64,000 nt of DNA from JALORV01 sp963724365 (lineage in GTDB: Bacteria > Pseudomonadota > Gammaproteobacteria > Burkholderiales > Burkholderiaceae_F), in assembly GCA_963724365.1 (NCBI GenBank), contig CAVRUR010000015.1, positions 1 to 64,000 on the forward strand, in the 5' to 3' direction. A program made the translations under genes and the position numbers. The notes under the pieces are model-generated. The model ran no database searches, was not told the origin of the DNA, and saw only the letters and a program-made list of their open reading frames with translations. This document shows positions 49,145-59,673 of this stretch, one piece after another. The stretch's first letter is position 1. Each line of letters begins with the position of its first letter.

Positions 49145-49318
49145 TGCGTACCCATGGCGGGGTAGGTTGTGATACCGCGAATGCGGACCGCCGGCGACAG
49201 GATGGAAGTAAGTGTTGTGGACGGTTCGGCTCCATACCCGAGCGAAGTGAAAAAGGCAGGACGGGTCGGAGCTTTCGTGATCTACGTGTAGTACCGGACT
49301 TAAATGCGGAGGGGAGCT

Positions 49319-52300
49319 ATGAGGAAATCACTGTTTGTGCTGGGAGCAGCTGCGTTTGCGCTGAGTCTCAGCCTCGCAGGCTGCGGTGGCAGTGACGGTT
49401 CAGCCGGACCACCGGGAGCAACGGGCGCACCGGGTGCTCCGGGCGCAGCGGGACCTGCTGGCCCTCCGGGACCGTCGGGATCGGCAGCGGTCACACTGAC
49501 GCCGAACACACCGCCGGCAGAATTCGCCGCGCTGGATCTGACGGCGACGGTCACGGGCGTCACGATCGCCAGCCCGCCAGTCGTCAACTTCAAGCTGGCG
49601 ACGAAACAGGGCGTGCCGGTCATTGGCTTCGGGAGCTACGTCCAAGGCCTCTACCGCGACGGTAGCCCAGTATCCGAACATCGCGTTCTCGCTCGCGAAG
49701 CTGATTCCCGCTTCCGGCGGCACACCGAGCAAGTGGGTCAGCTACATCGTAACTACGGTGCCGTCGACCACTACGGCTGCGGCACCGACCCGTCCATCGA
49801 CCGACAATACGGGCACGCTGGTTGACAACAAGGACGGTACCTATACGTACACGTTCTATCGCGACGTCCCGGGCATCAAGGCCCAGGTCGATGCGATGAC
49901 CGTGACCGCGCCGAACAACAAGGCCGATCTCGGTGACCTGACCTATGACGCCAGCCTGACGCACCGGCTGACGATCCAGATCTCCGGTAACGCGCCGGGC
50001 ACCGGCACCAACACGGCCAACGGCGTGCAGACCGTGACGGGCGTGCCGATGACGAACGCGGTCGACGTGGTCTATGACTTCATTCCGGCCACCGGGCAAG
50101 CTCCGGCCGCCGCGGCCAACCGCAAGATCACCACCACGGATAACTGCAATGCCTGCCACAGCGTGCTGGGCGGCATCCCGGGCGACAACCCGGAAAGCAG
50201 CGCGGCTGGCTTCCATGGCGGTTCGCGCAACAATGTCGAGTATTGCGTGGTGTGCCATACCGACCAGCGCAAGTACGGCCGCACGGAAGCGACCTACAAC
50301 GCGGCGAATCTGACCTTCACCGGCAGCACGTATCGAGGTCGACGGCCGCGCGGTTGGCAATTTGCCGAACATGATTCACAAGACGCACCTCGGCCATCAC
50401 CTGGCGCGGCAGGCGTACAACTACGCTGACGTGTTGTTCAACCATGTCGGCTATCCGCAGGACTCGCGCAATTGCCAGAACTGCCACTCGGCGGCCACGC
50501 CAGCCCAGGCCGCGGTTACTCCGCAGGGCGACAACTGGAAAATGGCGCCGAGCCGGCTCGCGTGCGGTGCCTGCCATGACGGCATCGACTTCGACAGTGG
50601 CCTCGGTGTCACGCTGAGGGATGCCAATGCCGGCCTGACGACCTCGACGGGTTTCAACGGCAAGGCCCACCCGTCCAACGCGACCGACGCAGGCTGCACG
50701 AATGCGGGCTGCCACGGCGTCGAAAACGGCGTCAACAAGATCGACCTGGCGCACATCCCGGTCACGCCGCCGAATTCGAGCAACGCGCTGCTGCTCGGCG
50801 GGACGAATGCCAACACGAACGCGGCCTGGATCGCCTCCGGCGCCAGCGTGGGTCGTTTGCCGACCGGCGCCATCAAGGTCACGTACGAAGTCTCGAGCGT
50901 GAGCCGTAACGCCAGCAAGCAGCCAGTGATGGTGTTCCGCCTGCTGCAGAACGGTGCCCGCAAGGACTTGAACAACTTCGCTACGGCGGTTGCCAATCCG
51001 GCCACGGGCCAAGTGGAGATCTGGGACGGCTTCATGGGTGCGCCCAGTGTCTACTTCGTCTGGTCGGTACCGCAGGACGGGATCGCCAAGCCGCAGGACT
51101 TCAATGCTTCGGCGTCAAGGCTACTGCGGGATCTCTGGAAAGTTCCTGCTGCAGGAGGAACGCTGACCGGTCCGGACGTGAACGGGTTCTATACCGCCAC
51201 GCTGACGGGCTCCACAGTGCCTGACAATGCCCAGATGCTGACGGGCGGCCTCGGCTACTCGTACAACGTGACGAGCGCCGAACCGCTGACGCAGACCAAC
51301 CTGCCGGCGTATCCGACCGCGATTCCGACCAATCCGACTTATGCGGTCACCCCCGGTCCGCGTACCGGTGGCCTGGTCGTCATCGCGCCGAATGTCAACA
51401 AGGTCGGAACGGGCTACACCGCCCGCCGCGCCATCGTCGAGGACAAGCGCTGCAATGCGTGCCACCAGGAACTCGGCACGTTCACGGCAGACGCGTTCCA
51501 CGCCGGTCAGCGCAACGACGGCACGACGTGCTCGTGGTGCCACACCCCGAACCGGGGCAGCGGTGGATGGTCAGCGGACTCCGTGGCCTTCGTGCACGGC
51601 ATCCATGCTGCGGCCAAGCGCACCAACGATTACACGTGGCATGCCGTGGACAGCAAGGGCGTCGACAATCCTGCCGACTTCGAGGACTTCTCTTCGATCG
51701 GGTACCCGGGCGTGCTGGCGAACTGCGAGCAATGCCACCTGCCGAACACGTATAACTTCGGCGCGACGGCCTCGGCTGATGCGGCAGGTATCACCGGCGA
51801 CGGCATCGACAAGCGTCTGTGGAGAACCGTTGCAACCGGGTTCTATCGCGGCGTCGCAGGTGCCACGGTAAGGACCTTCCCCACGGCCGGTTGCGTCGCG
51901 CCATTCGGCACGAGTACACCGGCGAAGAACATCGATGTCTTCACACAGCCGAACGCGTACGGACTGATGCAGGATGCATCGGGTGATGCAGCGACGGCGA
52001 CCACCGGGACCTACTACGGTGATGGGTTCCGCTACAACGCGGGCGTGGCTCCCTCGGCCGCGGCGTGCACGGCCAACGGTACGGTCGTGCCGGCGAATCC
52101 GCCGCAGGGCATCATCCAGGCCACGCCTGAAACGCTGGTGATGTCGGCCACCGTGGCGGTCTGCACGGGATGCCACGACTCGAATCTGGCGATCAGCCAC
52201 ATGCGGGTCAATGGCGGATCGTTCTACGAGTCGCGCACGATCGCGTCGGGCAAGACCGAGCAGTGCATGGTCTGCCACGCGGCCGGAAGGACGGCGGACA

Positions 52301-52327
52301 CCAAGGTGGTGCACGGCGATCAAGTAA
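49319..52327 (+). CDS. Outer-membrane decahaem c-type cytochrome, OmcA/MtrC family (three frameshifts)
   Basis: Surface lipoprotein that would hand electrons to minerals or shuttles. Lipobox LSLAGC ends at Cys22; residues 24-56 are Gly-X-Y collagen-like repeats; then a beta domain and haem domains. Ten haem sites are counted: nine CXXCH (CNACH, CVVCH, CQNCH, CGACH, CNACH, CSWCH, CEQCH, CTGCH, CMVCH) and one CX4CH (CTNAGCH, 50695-50715). Frame changes at about 49638, 50334 and 52321 are each repaired by deleting one base (a G in TTCGGGAGC, the C in TATCGAG, a G in GGCGATC). The last repair gives a VVHGIK end and stop at 52325-52327, just before strong terminators. The ATG at 49319 has GGAGGGGAG ahead of it. 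Length about 1000 residues. Confidence 0.88.
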
Positions 52328-52346
52328 ACAGCAGCAACAACGCTGA

Positions 52347-52371
52347 GGCGGCCGGATCTATTCCGGCCGCC
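52347..52371 (+). terminator. Hairpin after the first decahaem cytochrome gene
   Basis: GGCGGCCGG - ATCTATT - CCGGCCGCC, a perfect nine-pair stem beginning 20 bases after the corrected stop codon. It probably acts with the next hairpin. Confidence 0.65.
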
Positions 52372-52378
52372 GTCAAGA

Positions 52379-52412
52379 AAACCCGGCAGTGGCGACACTG
52401 CCGGGTTTATTG
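52379..52412 (+). terminator. Strong rho-independent terminator
   Basis: AAACCCGGCAGT - GGCGAC - ACTGCCGGGTTT, a perfect 12-pair stem with A-rich left and T-rich right flanks (AAGAAAA, TTTATTG), so it can work on both strands. It separates the first cytochrome from the gene set beginning at 52501. Confidence 0.85.
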
Positions 52413-52500
52413 TTGTAGAGCCAGGTCAAATCGATCGCAGTGGCCTTAGGGCAGCATCGCCTCGATAATTGCGGCACTGAACGCAAAGCAGGGAGTGCAA

Positions 52501-52896
52501 TTGAAATCCGGACTTGAATCATCACGCGGCGTACTCACCCTCCTGGTCGCTTCGGTGCTGACCAGCCTGGCGCTGCCGACGCTGGCTCAGGTTCCCTCGC
52601 AGCCTCCACCGGCGCAATCGCAATCGGCCCCAATGCCACCGCCCCATCCGACCGCCGCGACCAAGAAGCCCCCGGCCAAGGAAATCAAGAAGGTTGACCT
52701 CAACAATGCGAGCCTGGCCGAACTGAAGACGTTGCCGAGCGTAGGCGACGCCGAGGCCAAGAAGATCGTCGCCGGTCGCCCCTATATCAGCAAGACCGAT
52801 CTGGTGACCAAGGGCGGGCTGCCCGAGGGCGTATATCTTGCTGTGCGGGACCATGTCATAGTCAATACGCAGCGCAAGCCGGCGCCGAAGAAGTGA
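52501..52896 (+). CDS. Secreted small protein with ComEA-type helix-hairpin-helix domain
   Basis: 131 residues. A signal peptide (VLTLLVASVLTSLALPTLAQ) is followed by a Pro/Gln/Lys-rich linker and one helix-hairpin-helix domain: KKVDLNNASLAELKTLPSVG then AEAKKIVAGRPYISKTDL. In ComEA such domains bind double-stranded DNA outside the membrane. The TTG at 52501 has GGGAG five bases upstream; a GTG at 52495 lies on top of that site. It sits between two decahaem cytochrome genes, 11 bp before the second. Function here is unknown. Binding extracellular DNA or acting as a scaffold for cytochromes are possibilities, not evidence. Confidence 0.8.
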   Translation: MKSGLESSRGVLTLLVASVLTSLALPTLAQVPSQPPPAQSQSAPMPPPHPTAATKKPPAKEIKKVDLNNASLAELKTLPSVGDAEAKKIVAGRPYISKTDLVTKGGLPEGVYLAVRDHVIVNTQRKPAPKK

Positions 52897-52907
52897 TGGA
52901 GTTACCC

Positions 52908-55484
52908 ATGAAGCGTTCGATCGCGTGGTTGGGGGCGGCGGCCCTCGTACTGGCCGGGCTCGCCGGATGCGGTAGCGACAGCGGTGGCGGAGACGGCTGC
53001 CTCCTCCGCCGCCTCCCGGCAATCTGGGCCAGGCGATCGCCACGGCCGCGGCCAACCCTGCGAACGATACGTCGACCAACTCGTCGTCGGCCTTCTCGGT
53101 GCTGCAGGCCAACGGGGTGCCGGCCGTCATCGTCAAGAGTGCGCCGGTGGTCAACTTCACCGTCTTTTCCGACGGTGCGGTCAAGCAGGGGCTCAAGCTC
53201 ACCGACATGAGCTTCGCGATCGCGAAGCTCGTACCGGCGTCAAACGGCAATCCGGCGCGGTGGCAAAGCTACGTGTCGCGCGTTGAGAAGACGACCGGTG
53301 CCAATGCCGTGGGCTCCGGGCCCGGAGGTACGCCAGTTCTGGCCGAGGCGTTACAGGCGACAACCGATCCGAAACCGGCTGCGCAGGCCGATCAGCTCGT
53401 CTACAACGCCAGTGGCTACTACACGTACACCTTCAGCACCAATATCACCGATCCGGCCAGCACTTTCGGCGTGGTTTTCGAGCCGGGGCTCACGCACCGC
53501 GTCGCGATCCAGCTGAGCTACACCAACACGGCGGGACAGGTGGTGCGGGTCAATCCGTATTTCGACGTGACTTTCGATGCAAACGGAAACTCGGTCGCAG
53601 TGACGGACCCGGCAAAAACCCAGGTCATCGCCGTGGTCAACACCTGCAACGGCTGCCACGAGAAGTTGGCGCTGCACGGTGGCGGTCGGGTGGATGTGCA
53701 GTACTGCGTGATGTGCCATAACCCCGGCACCACGGACGCCAACAGCGGCAACGTGCTGACGATGGCGACAATGACGCACAAGATCCACGCTGGCCGGCTG
53801 CTGGCCGACCCGTCGACACTGGGTAACTACGACTATGTGATCTGGGGCTACCAGAGCGTCAAGCACGATTACTCGGAGGTCGGCTACCCGCAGGACCTGC
53901 GCAACTGCCGCGTATGCCATACCGAAGCCAACCCAGCGACGCCGCAGGGCGGCTACTGGGGCACCAAGCCGAGCAAGGAAGCGTGCCTGACCTGCCACAC
54001 CAGTACTCAGGGAACGACGTTCTACACGACGCATACCGACTTTGCGATCGCGCTGGTCGGGCCCAACGCGAAGCCGGAAGACATCCCCAACAGCGAGTGC
54101 GCGTACTGCCACCGTGTCGGCACGGCTGTCTCCTCCGAACGCGTGCACTGGAACCAGGCGGAGGACCACTCGGCCAAGTACAAGGTCAACATCGAAAGTG
54201 CGACCTACGACGCCGCCGCGCGCAAGGTCACGGTCAAGTACTCGGTTGCCGATCCGACCAGGAACAATGCGCTGTGGAACCTGGTGACGCCCGACTGCAC
54301 CGGTTCGGGGACCTCACTGACCTGCAGCAGCACGACACAGTTCGGCAACCTGCGCTTCTATCTGGCTTACGCGAACATGGTCGGGCAGCCGACCTTCGGT
54401 CACGGAATTCTCGTCGTACAACAACGGCGGCAGTGGTGCCAACGCTTATCTTTACAAGGGTGTGAACGACGGCAGCAACCGCTACACGGTCGAGATCCCG
54501 CTGCCGCCTGACTCCGCGACCGCGGTCGCGCAGGGTACGGCGCGGGTCGTCGGTATCGGACAGATTGTCGAGCCGGCATTGCAGACGATGTCAGCGATCG
54601 ACCCGCGGCCACCGGTACAGCCGACGCAACTGATCAATGTCGTCGCGCAGAACACCTACGCCGACGTCGTCCTCACCGGAACGATGAACCCACGGCGGCA
54701 GGTGGTTTCGAACGAGAAGTGCAGTGTCTGCCACGCGGCACTCGGGACCACGACCGGATCGAACACCGAGGACTATGCGTTCCATGGCGGCGCGCGCCAT
54801 ACGGTCGAGTCTTGCGTGCTGTGTCATGACCAGAACCGCTACTCGTCGACAGTGATGACCAGTGGCCGGGCGCTCAGCGAGAACTATGCGTTCAAGCGCA
54901 TGATCCACGGCATCCACGGCAACTCGCGGCGGCTGCATCCGTTCACGCACGGCAACAACGTGATCGGCGCATTCAACAAGGCCGGCATCCTGACGCTGGA
55001 CGGGCTGATCGCCATGAGCTCCTCATCGAGTGTCTCAGCGCCGATCGGTACGCTGCAGCAGCCGTGGTCGACCGGAACGGTTGTTCCGGTTGGGACGGCG
55101 CTGGGAGCCTCCGGCAGTGACGTGACGAACTATGCGGCAGAAGTCGCCTACCCGCAGATCGGGCTCAATTGCAACGCCTGCCATGTCAATAACTCCTGGC
55201 AGACGGATCCGAACCCAGTCGGTTCGGTGGTGGCCAAGCCAATAGATCAGGGCACGCTGAAGGCAAGTACGGATCCGTTGACGTGGTCAGTCATCACGCC
55301 GAAGGCCGCGAGTTGCACGGCTTGCCACGATTCGCCGGCTGCGATCGATCATGTGGTCGGCGCGGGCGGCGCGGCTTTTGGCGTCGCGACGCAGGCGCAG
55401 GCGTTCCAGACACAGGAGACCTGTGCCGACTGTCACAGGCTGGGCTTGCCTTACGGGGTCGATGTCGTGCACGGTCGCAGGTAG
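52908..55484 (+). CDS. Second outer-membrane decahaem cytochrome, OmcA/MtrC family (two frameshifts)
   Basis: Lipoprotein with lipobox GLAGC ending at Cys21, a Gly/Ser/Asp and proline-rich linker, then beta and haem domains, about 858 residues. Ten canonical sites are present: CNGCH, CVMCH, CRVCH, CLTCH, CAYCH, CSVCH, CVLCH, CNACH, CTACH, CADCH. It ends DVVHGRR, the usual family end. Two frame changes: at about 52997 one base appears missing before CCTCCTCCG, and at about 54405 one G is extra in TTCGGTCACGG, after which FSSYNNGGSGANAYLYKG continues. The ATG at 52908 has TGGAG seven bases upstream. Likely the MtrC-like partner of the MtrA/MtrB conduit that follows. Confidence 0.88.
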
Positions 55485-55564
55485 CGCGCGATGACGTGAC
55501 AACCGGGCGGGGAGTTCGTCGCCGAGTAGCGCGTGGTGTGTGAGGGTTTGTGGAGGGGGTTCGA

Positions 55565-56527
55565 ATGCGTACCAGAAGTGCCCTGTTGGCTGCCTGCCTG
55601 AGCTTGCTCGGCTGGATGAACACAAGCTGGGCGGCAGACGACTCGTCGCCGTCGGCCAAGTGCATGATGTGCCACGGTGCCGATCACGAGAAGATGGCAC
55701 GGTCCAAGCATGCGGTCATGGCGGACGGCCGCAACTTCGGCTGCATCGGCTGTCATGGCGGAAGCTCGGAACATGCCGAGGCCCCGACCGAGAAGAAGCC
55801 TGACCAGGTCTTCCGCGGCAAGGGCGCCGTAACGGGGGAGGCGGCAAGCGAGGCCTGCCTGGCCTGCCACGCCACGGCCAGCACCAAGCAAATGCTGTTG
55901 TGGGCGGGCAGCATCCATCCGGAGTCCGGGGTCGCCTGCACCAATTGCCATCAGATCCACGTCAACAAGGACAAGGTCTTCACCAAGAGTGAGCAGCCTG
56001 CGGTCTGCTATGCGTGCCACAAGGACACGCGTGTGGCGGTGAACCGTCCGTGGCGGCACCCGATCCAGGAAGGCAAGGTGACCTGCTCGGACTGCCACTC
56101 GGTGCACGGCTCGGCCGGACCCAAGCTCGCCAAGCGCGACAGCACCAACGGCACCTGCTACCTGTGCCACGCCGAAAAGCGCGGCCCGTTCGTACAGAAC
56201 CACGAACCGGTGCAGGACAACTGCGCGAGTTGTCACAATCCGCACGGCAGCAACGTCGCCGGAATGCTCCACTCGCGCGACCCGGTCCTGTGCAACCAGT
56301 GCCACACGCCGCACGTGGCCGGCGGCGTCGGTGCACTGGGCGGTCAACCGGGCGTGTTCCCGCCGGCCGTGCCACCGCAGACCGTGTCGGCAATAACGCC
56401 GCTGTCGAGCGGCATCAACACCGTCAACATCTGGCAGGGCCGCAGTTGCCTGAACTGCCATACACAGGTTCATGGGTCGAACAACCCTGCTGCGCGGGCT
56501 CCCGCGCCGGCCAACCTGTTCCGCTGA
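55565..56527 (+). CDS. mtrA: Periplasmic decahaem cytochrome, MtrA/DmsE family
   Basis: 320-residue secreted cytochrome that threads through the MtrB barrel and carries electrons across the outer membrane. Signal peptide ends near NTSWA. Ten CXXCH sites: CMMCH, CIGCH, CLACH, CTNCH, CYACH, CSDCH, CYLCH, CASCH, CNQCH, CLNCH. Distal histidines occur regularly (SIHPESG, RHPIQEGKVTC, SVHGSAGPK, NPHGSN). GGAGGGGG precedes the ATG. It follows the decahaem lipoprotein by 80 bp and precedes mtrB by 14 bp, the order seen in porin-cytochrome loci. DmsE is the close alternative, but no DMSO reductase gene is nearby. Confidence 0.93.
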   Translation: MRTRSALLAACLSLLGWMNTSWAADDSSPSAKCMMCHGADHEKMARSKHAVMADGRNFGCIGCHGGSSEHAEAPTEKKPDQVFRGKGAVTGEAASEACLACHATASTKQMLLWAGSIHPESGVACTNCHQIHVNKDKVFTKSEQPAVCYACHKDTRVAVNRPWRHPIQEGKVTCSDCHSVHGSAGPKLAKRDSTNGTCYLCHAEKRGPFVQNHEPVQDNCASCHNPHGSNVAGMLHSRDPVLCNQCHTPHVAGGVGALGGQPGVFPPAVPPQTVSAITPLSSGINTVNIWQGRSCLNCHTQVHGSNNPAARAPAPANLFR

Positions 56528-56541
56528 GCTGGAGTGACGTC

Positions 56542-58756
56542 ATGACGCAGCAACACCGAGTCCGCGAGTTCAGCCGCAGCGCGCTGGCGCTGGCTGTTTG
56601 CGCCGCCTTTGCCGGCGCGCAGGCACAGGAGAAGAAGGAAGCCACGGAGGAGAAGAGCCCGATCGAGACGCGGGCGTCGATCGAGATCGGAGCCGCCGGA
56701 GTCACGGGCGATCCGGCCGACCGCGCCTTCTTTGGCCAGTACAACGGCATGCGCAACCAGGATGCGTATGGCCTGTTCAACTTCGACTACAGCCGTCGCG
56801 ACGGATCGACCGGCACCTGGCTGGATGTCGTCGGCAGCAATCTCGGCCTGCAGACGCGCGAACTCGGTGCGCTCTGGTCGCGCCAGGGCGACTGGAGTGT
56901 GAAAGCCGGCTACAACGAGCTTTGGGCTGTCAATCCGTACACCGTGAACACCGGGGTGCTGGGCACCGGCACCACAACGCCGACCGCCCTGTATCTGCCG
57001 GGCGGCCCGGGCTCTGGCGGCGACACCGAACTGTCGACGAAGCGCAAGGGCTTCCTGCTCGGCGGCTCGAAATGGCTCGGTTCGGAGTTCCAGCTCGAAG
57101 GCAGCGTCAACAGCGAGAAGAAGACCGGTGCGCAGTTGTTCGGCATCGGCAACCAGTGTCCGTCGACGGCGAACGTCGGGCTGCAGCTTCATCCCGGGCG
57201 TCACGTCCGGCACCGGGATCCTCTATTACCCGCAGCCGATCGACTACAACCATACCCAGGTCGAGGCGCGTCTCAACTATGCGGGCTCGGCCCTGCAGCT
57301 GAGTGGTGGCTACTACGGATCGTTCCTGACGAACGACAACGGCTCGATGACTCCGGGAGTGCCGTCCACGCTGAACAATGCGGTCGGCCAGCCGTTGCCG
57401 GCCGGAGCGGGCGTGCAGGCGTACCTGGGGCAGACCGTCGCGCTGGCGCCCGAGAACCAGTACAACTACTTCGACCTGACCGGCTCGTATACCTTTTCGC
57501 CGATCGTGCGAACGAACTTCAAGCTCGCCTATTCGCAGGCGAAGCAGGACCAGGAGTTTTCCAGCGCCGGCCTGACCGGAGCGCCGGCAGGCATCGGCAG
57601 CCTGAATGGCGAAGTCAACACGACGCTCGCCCAGGTCCGGGTCGTGGTGAATCCGATCGCCAAGCTCTCGATCGTCGGCGAATATCGCTATTACGACCAG
57701 GAAGACAATACGCCGGTGGTGGCCTACAACCAGGTCGGCACGACGAGCTTTACCAACCAGACCAACACGCGCGAAGTCAACAGCGGCAAGCTCGAGGCGA
57801 CCTACCGCTTCCCGTGGGCCATCCAGGGCATGGCCGGGGTGGGCTTTACGTCGATCGACCGGACCTACACGCCGACCGCCTCGTACACCGGCATCAGCGC
57901 GCAGCGCGAAAGCACCGACGAGACCAGCTGGTGGATCCAGGTCCGCCGCAGCATGACTGAAACGATCAGCGGCTCCCTCAGGTACACCGGCAGCAGCCGC
58001 GACGGATCAAACTGGCTGGCGCCGGCGTCCAACGGCGTGGGCCTGGTGTCAGTCAGCGACCCGGCGCAGCTAGGCTCGAACGCGATCTTCATGCCGACAC
58101 TGGCTGACCGCGATCGCTCTGCCTTCCGCCTGATGCTCAACTGGATGGCCACCGACGCCCTGTCGCTGCAACTGGCCGTCGATATCGGTCGCGACGACTA
58201 CAACGCGCCCACCCAGTTTGCGCTGCAGGAGACCAAGTTCGATCTGTATTCGCTCGACGTCAACTACGCGCTGTCGGACGCCTGGAACATCAATGGCTAT
58301 CTGTCCGCAGGAAGCCAGAAGCTCAACCAGGCGCGGCCGGCGGGTTACATCATGGCCTTTGACGACAGCTCGCTCAACGTCGGGATCGGCTTCAACGGCA
58401 AGGCGAGCGAGCGACTGCAGCTGGGCGGCACGCTCTCCTATATCAGCAACGAGGACAAGTACGCACAGACGCTCGGTGCCAACTCCGCGGCCGGCCTGAC
58501 TCAGCTGCTGGCGGTCACCGGTGGCCTTCCGGACATCGTCTACCGGAGGATGGAGCTGAGGCTCTTTGGCAGCTATACCTTCACCGACCGCTCGACGGTG
58601 CGGGTCGATGGTGCCTATCAGCGCCTGACCTACGACGACTGGGGCTTTGCCTACAACGGTGTGCCGTTCCTTTACAGCGACAATTCGACCGTGTCCCTGC
58701 AGCCCGACCAGAACGTGGGCTATCTCGGGATCAGCTACATCTATTCCTGGAAGTAA
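56542..58756 (+). CDS. mtrB: Outer-membrane beta-barrel, MtrB/PioB family (one frameshift)
   Basis: Barrel that sheathes MtrA in the outer membrane, about 737 residues with a signal peptide ending near GAQAQ. Alternating beta strands with aromatic girdles run throughout and the C-terminus ends in YLGISYIYSWK, as expected for a barrel. TGTWLDVVGSNLGLQTRELG is the family N-terminal strand block. The frame changes at about 57180: removing one G from GTCGGGCTGC joins STANVG to CSFIPGVTSGTGILYYP. The N-terminal CXXC found in Shewanella MtrB is not present; the two cysteines seen are at the frameshift region. GGAG lies seven bases before the ATG. Confidence 0.9.
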
Positions 58757-58870
58757 GCAGGCAAGGGCCACGGCGCCATTCATGGCGACGTTCGGGCGGA
58801 CTGAGGCGTGTCTGAGACGTAGTGGATCGGGTGCGTCGCTGAGCCCGGTTCACCTAGGGTCTTTCCCGGT

Positions 58871-58897
58871 GCCGCGCATGGCGCGGCCCATCTTTTT
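58871..58897 (+). terminator. Rho-independent terminator after mtrB
   Basis: GCCGCGC - ATG - GCGCGGC seven-pair stem followed by CCATCTTTTT. It lies in the 257-bp gap between mtrB and ccmA, so the ccm genes probably have their own promoter, which I could not locate. Confidence 0.75.
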
Positions 58898-59013
58898 GAT
58901 CCATCGCAGTCAGCGGCTTGACCTAGCTCCAATCCGGCTGTAACGCGACTTGTAACGCCGGACGCCCTCCCGTACTCTGCGCGCCGCAATGATGAAGCGC
59001 GCAATTCCACTCG

Positions 59014-59673
59014 ATGCTTGAGGCTGTCGACCTGACCTGCGAGCGCGGCGAACGCCTGCTCTTTGAACGGCTGTCGTTCACGGCGGAAAACGGCACCTTG
59101 CTGCGCATCGCCGGGCCGAACGGGACCGGCAAGACGAGCCTGCTGCGCATCATGTGCGGATTGCTGGAAGCGACCGCAGGCGAGATTCGCTGGAAGGGCG
59201 GAAACATCCGCCGGCTGCGCGAGGAGTACTGGAAGGACCTTGTCTACATAGGCCACCTCAATGGCGTAAAGGACGACCTGACAGTCCGCGAAAACCTGCG
59301 CGTCTCGGTGCGCGTTGCCGGCCGACACGCCGCCGAACCGCAGATTGCGCAGGCGCTCGACGCCGTCGGTCTCGCCGGGTTCGAAGACACGATGGCTCGA
59401 TTCCTGTCGCAGGGTCAGCGGCGCCGCGTGGCGCTGGCGCGCCTGTATGTCAGTGAGACCGTGCCGCTCTGGATCCTTGACGAACCGTTCACCGCGCTGG
59501 ACGTGCGCGGCGTTGCCAACCTCAGTGCACTGATTGCCCGCCACATCGAGGGCGGTGGCACCGCCGTGCTGACCACGCACCAGGAAGTGCCGGTGGATGC
59601 CGCGCGCCGCAAGCGCGTTGACCTCGGCAGTCCGGCTGCCGTGCCTGCCGAGGCCGAGGATGCCGCGTGCTGA
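59014..59673 (+). CDS. ccmA: Cytochrome c maturation ATP-binding protein
   Basis: ABC ATPase of the CcmABCD complex that releases haem-loaded CcmE. It has 219 residues. Walker A GPNGTGKTSLL, signature FLSQGQRRRVALARL, Walker B LWILDEPFTALD and the switch histidine in TTHQE are all visible. The start gives the family N-terminus LEAVDLTCERGERLLF. It is the first gene of ccmABCDEFG, located right after the multihaem cytochrome locus. The last seven bases overlap ccmB. Confidence 0.95.
   Translation: MLEAVDLTCERGERLLFERLSFTAENGTLLRIAGPNGTGKTSLLRIMCGLLEATAGEIRWKGGNIRRLREEYWKDLVYIGHLNGVKDDLTVRENLRVSVRVAGRHAAEPQIAQALDAVGLAGFEDTMARFLSQGQRRRVALARLYVSETVPLWILDEPFTALDVRGVANLSALIARHIEGGGTAVLTTHQEVPVDAARRKRVDLGSPAAVPAEAEDAAC

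Larger units (their letters stand above)
48728..49318. other. 591-bp divergent control region between dctP and the outer-membrane cytochrome locus
   Basis: No gene is evident. It contains two 21-bp palindromes (annotated separately) and two imperfect anaerobox-like sequences: TTGATCCGAAGCAA at 48823-48836 and TTGTCCCCGGTCAA at 49105-49118, each one base off the pattern. Base composition is less GC-rich than its neighbours around 49030-49140. No convincing sigma-54 or tRNA element was found. Confidence 0.6.

Noticed and set aside
49195..49225. Sigma-54 promoter upstream of the cytochrome gene
   Set aside because: TGGAAG...TTG has the wrong GG-to-GC spacing and lacks the GC doublet.
49319..58756. 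Decayed pseudogenes in the cytochrome cluster
   Set aside because: Each frameshift is a single base with fully preserved coding on both sides and intact haem motifs, so sequencing error is more likely than decay.
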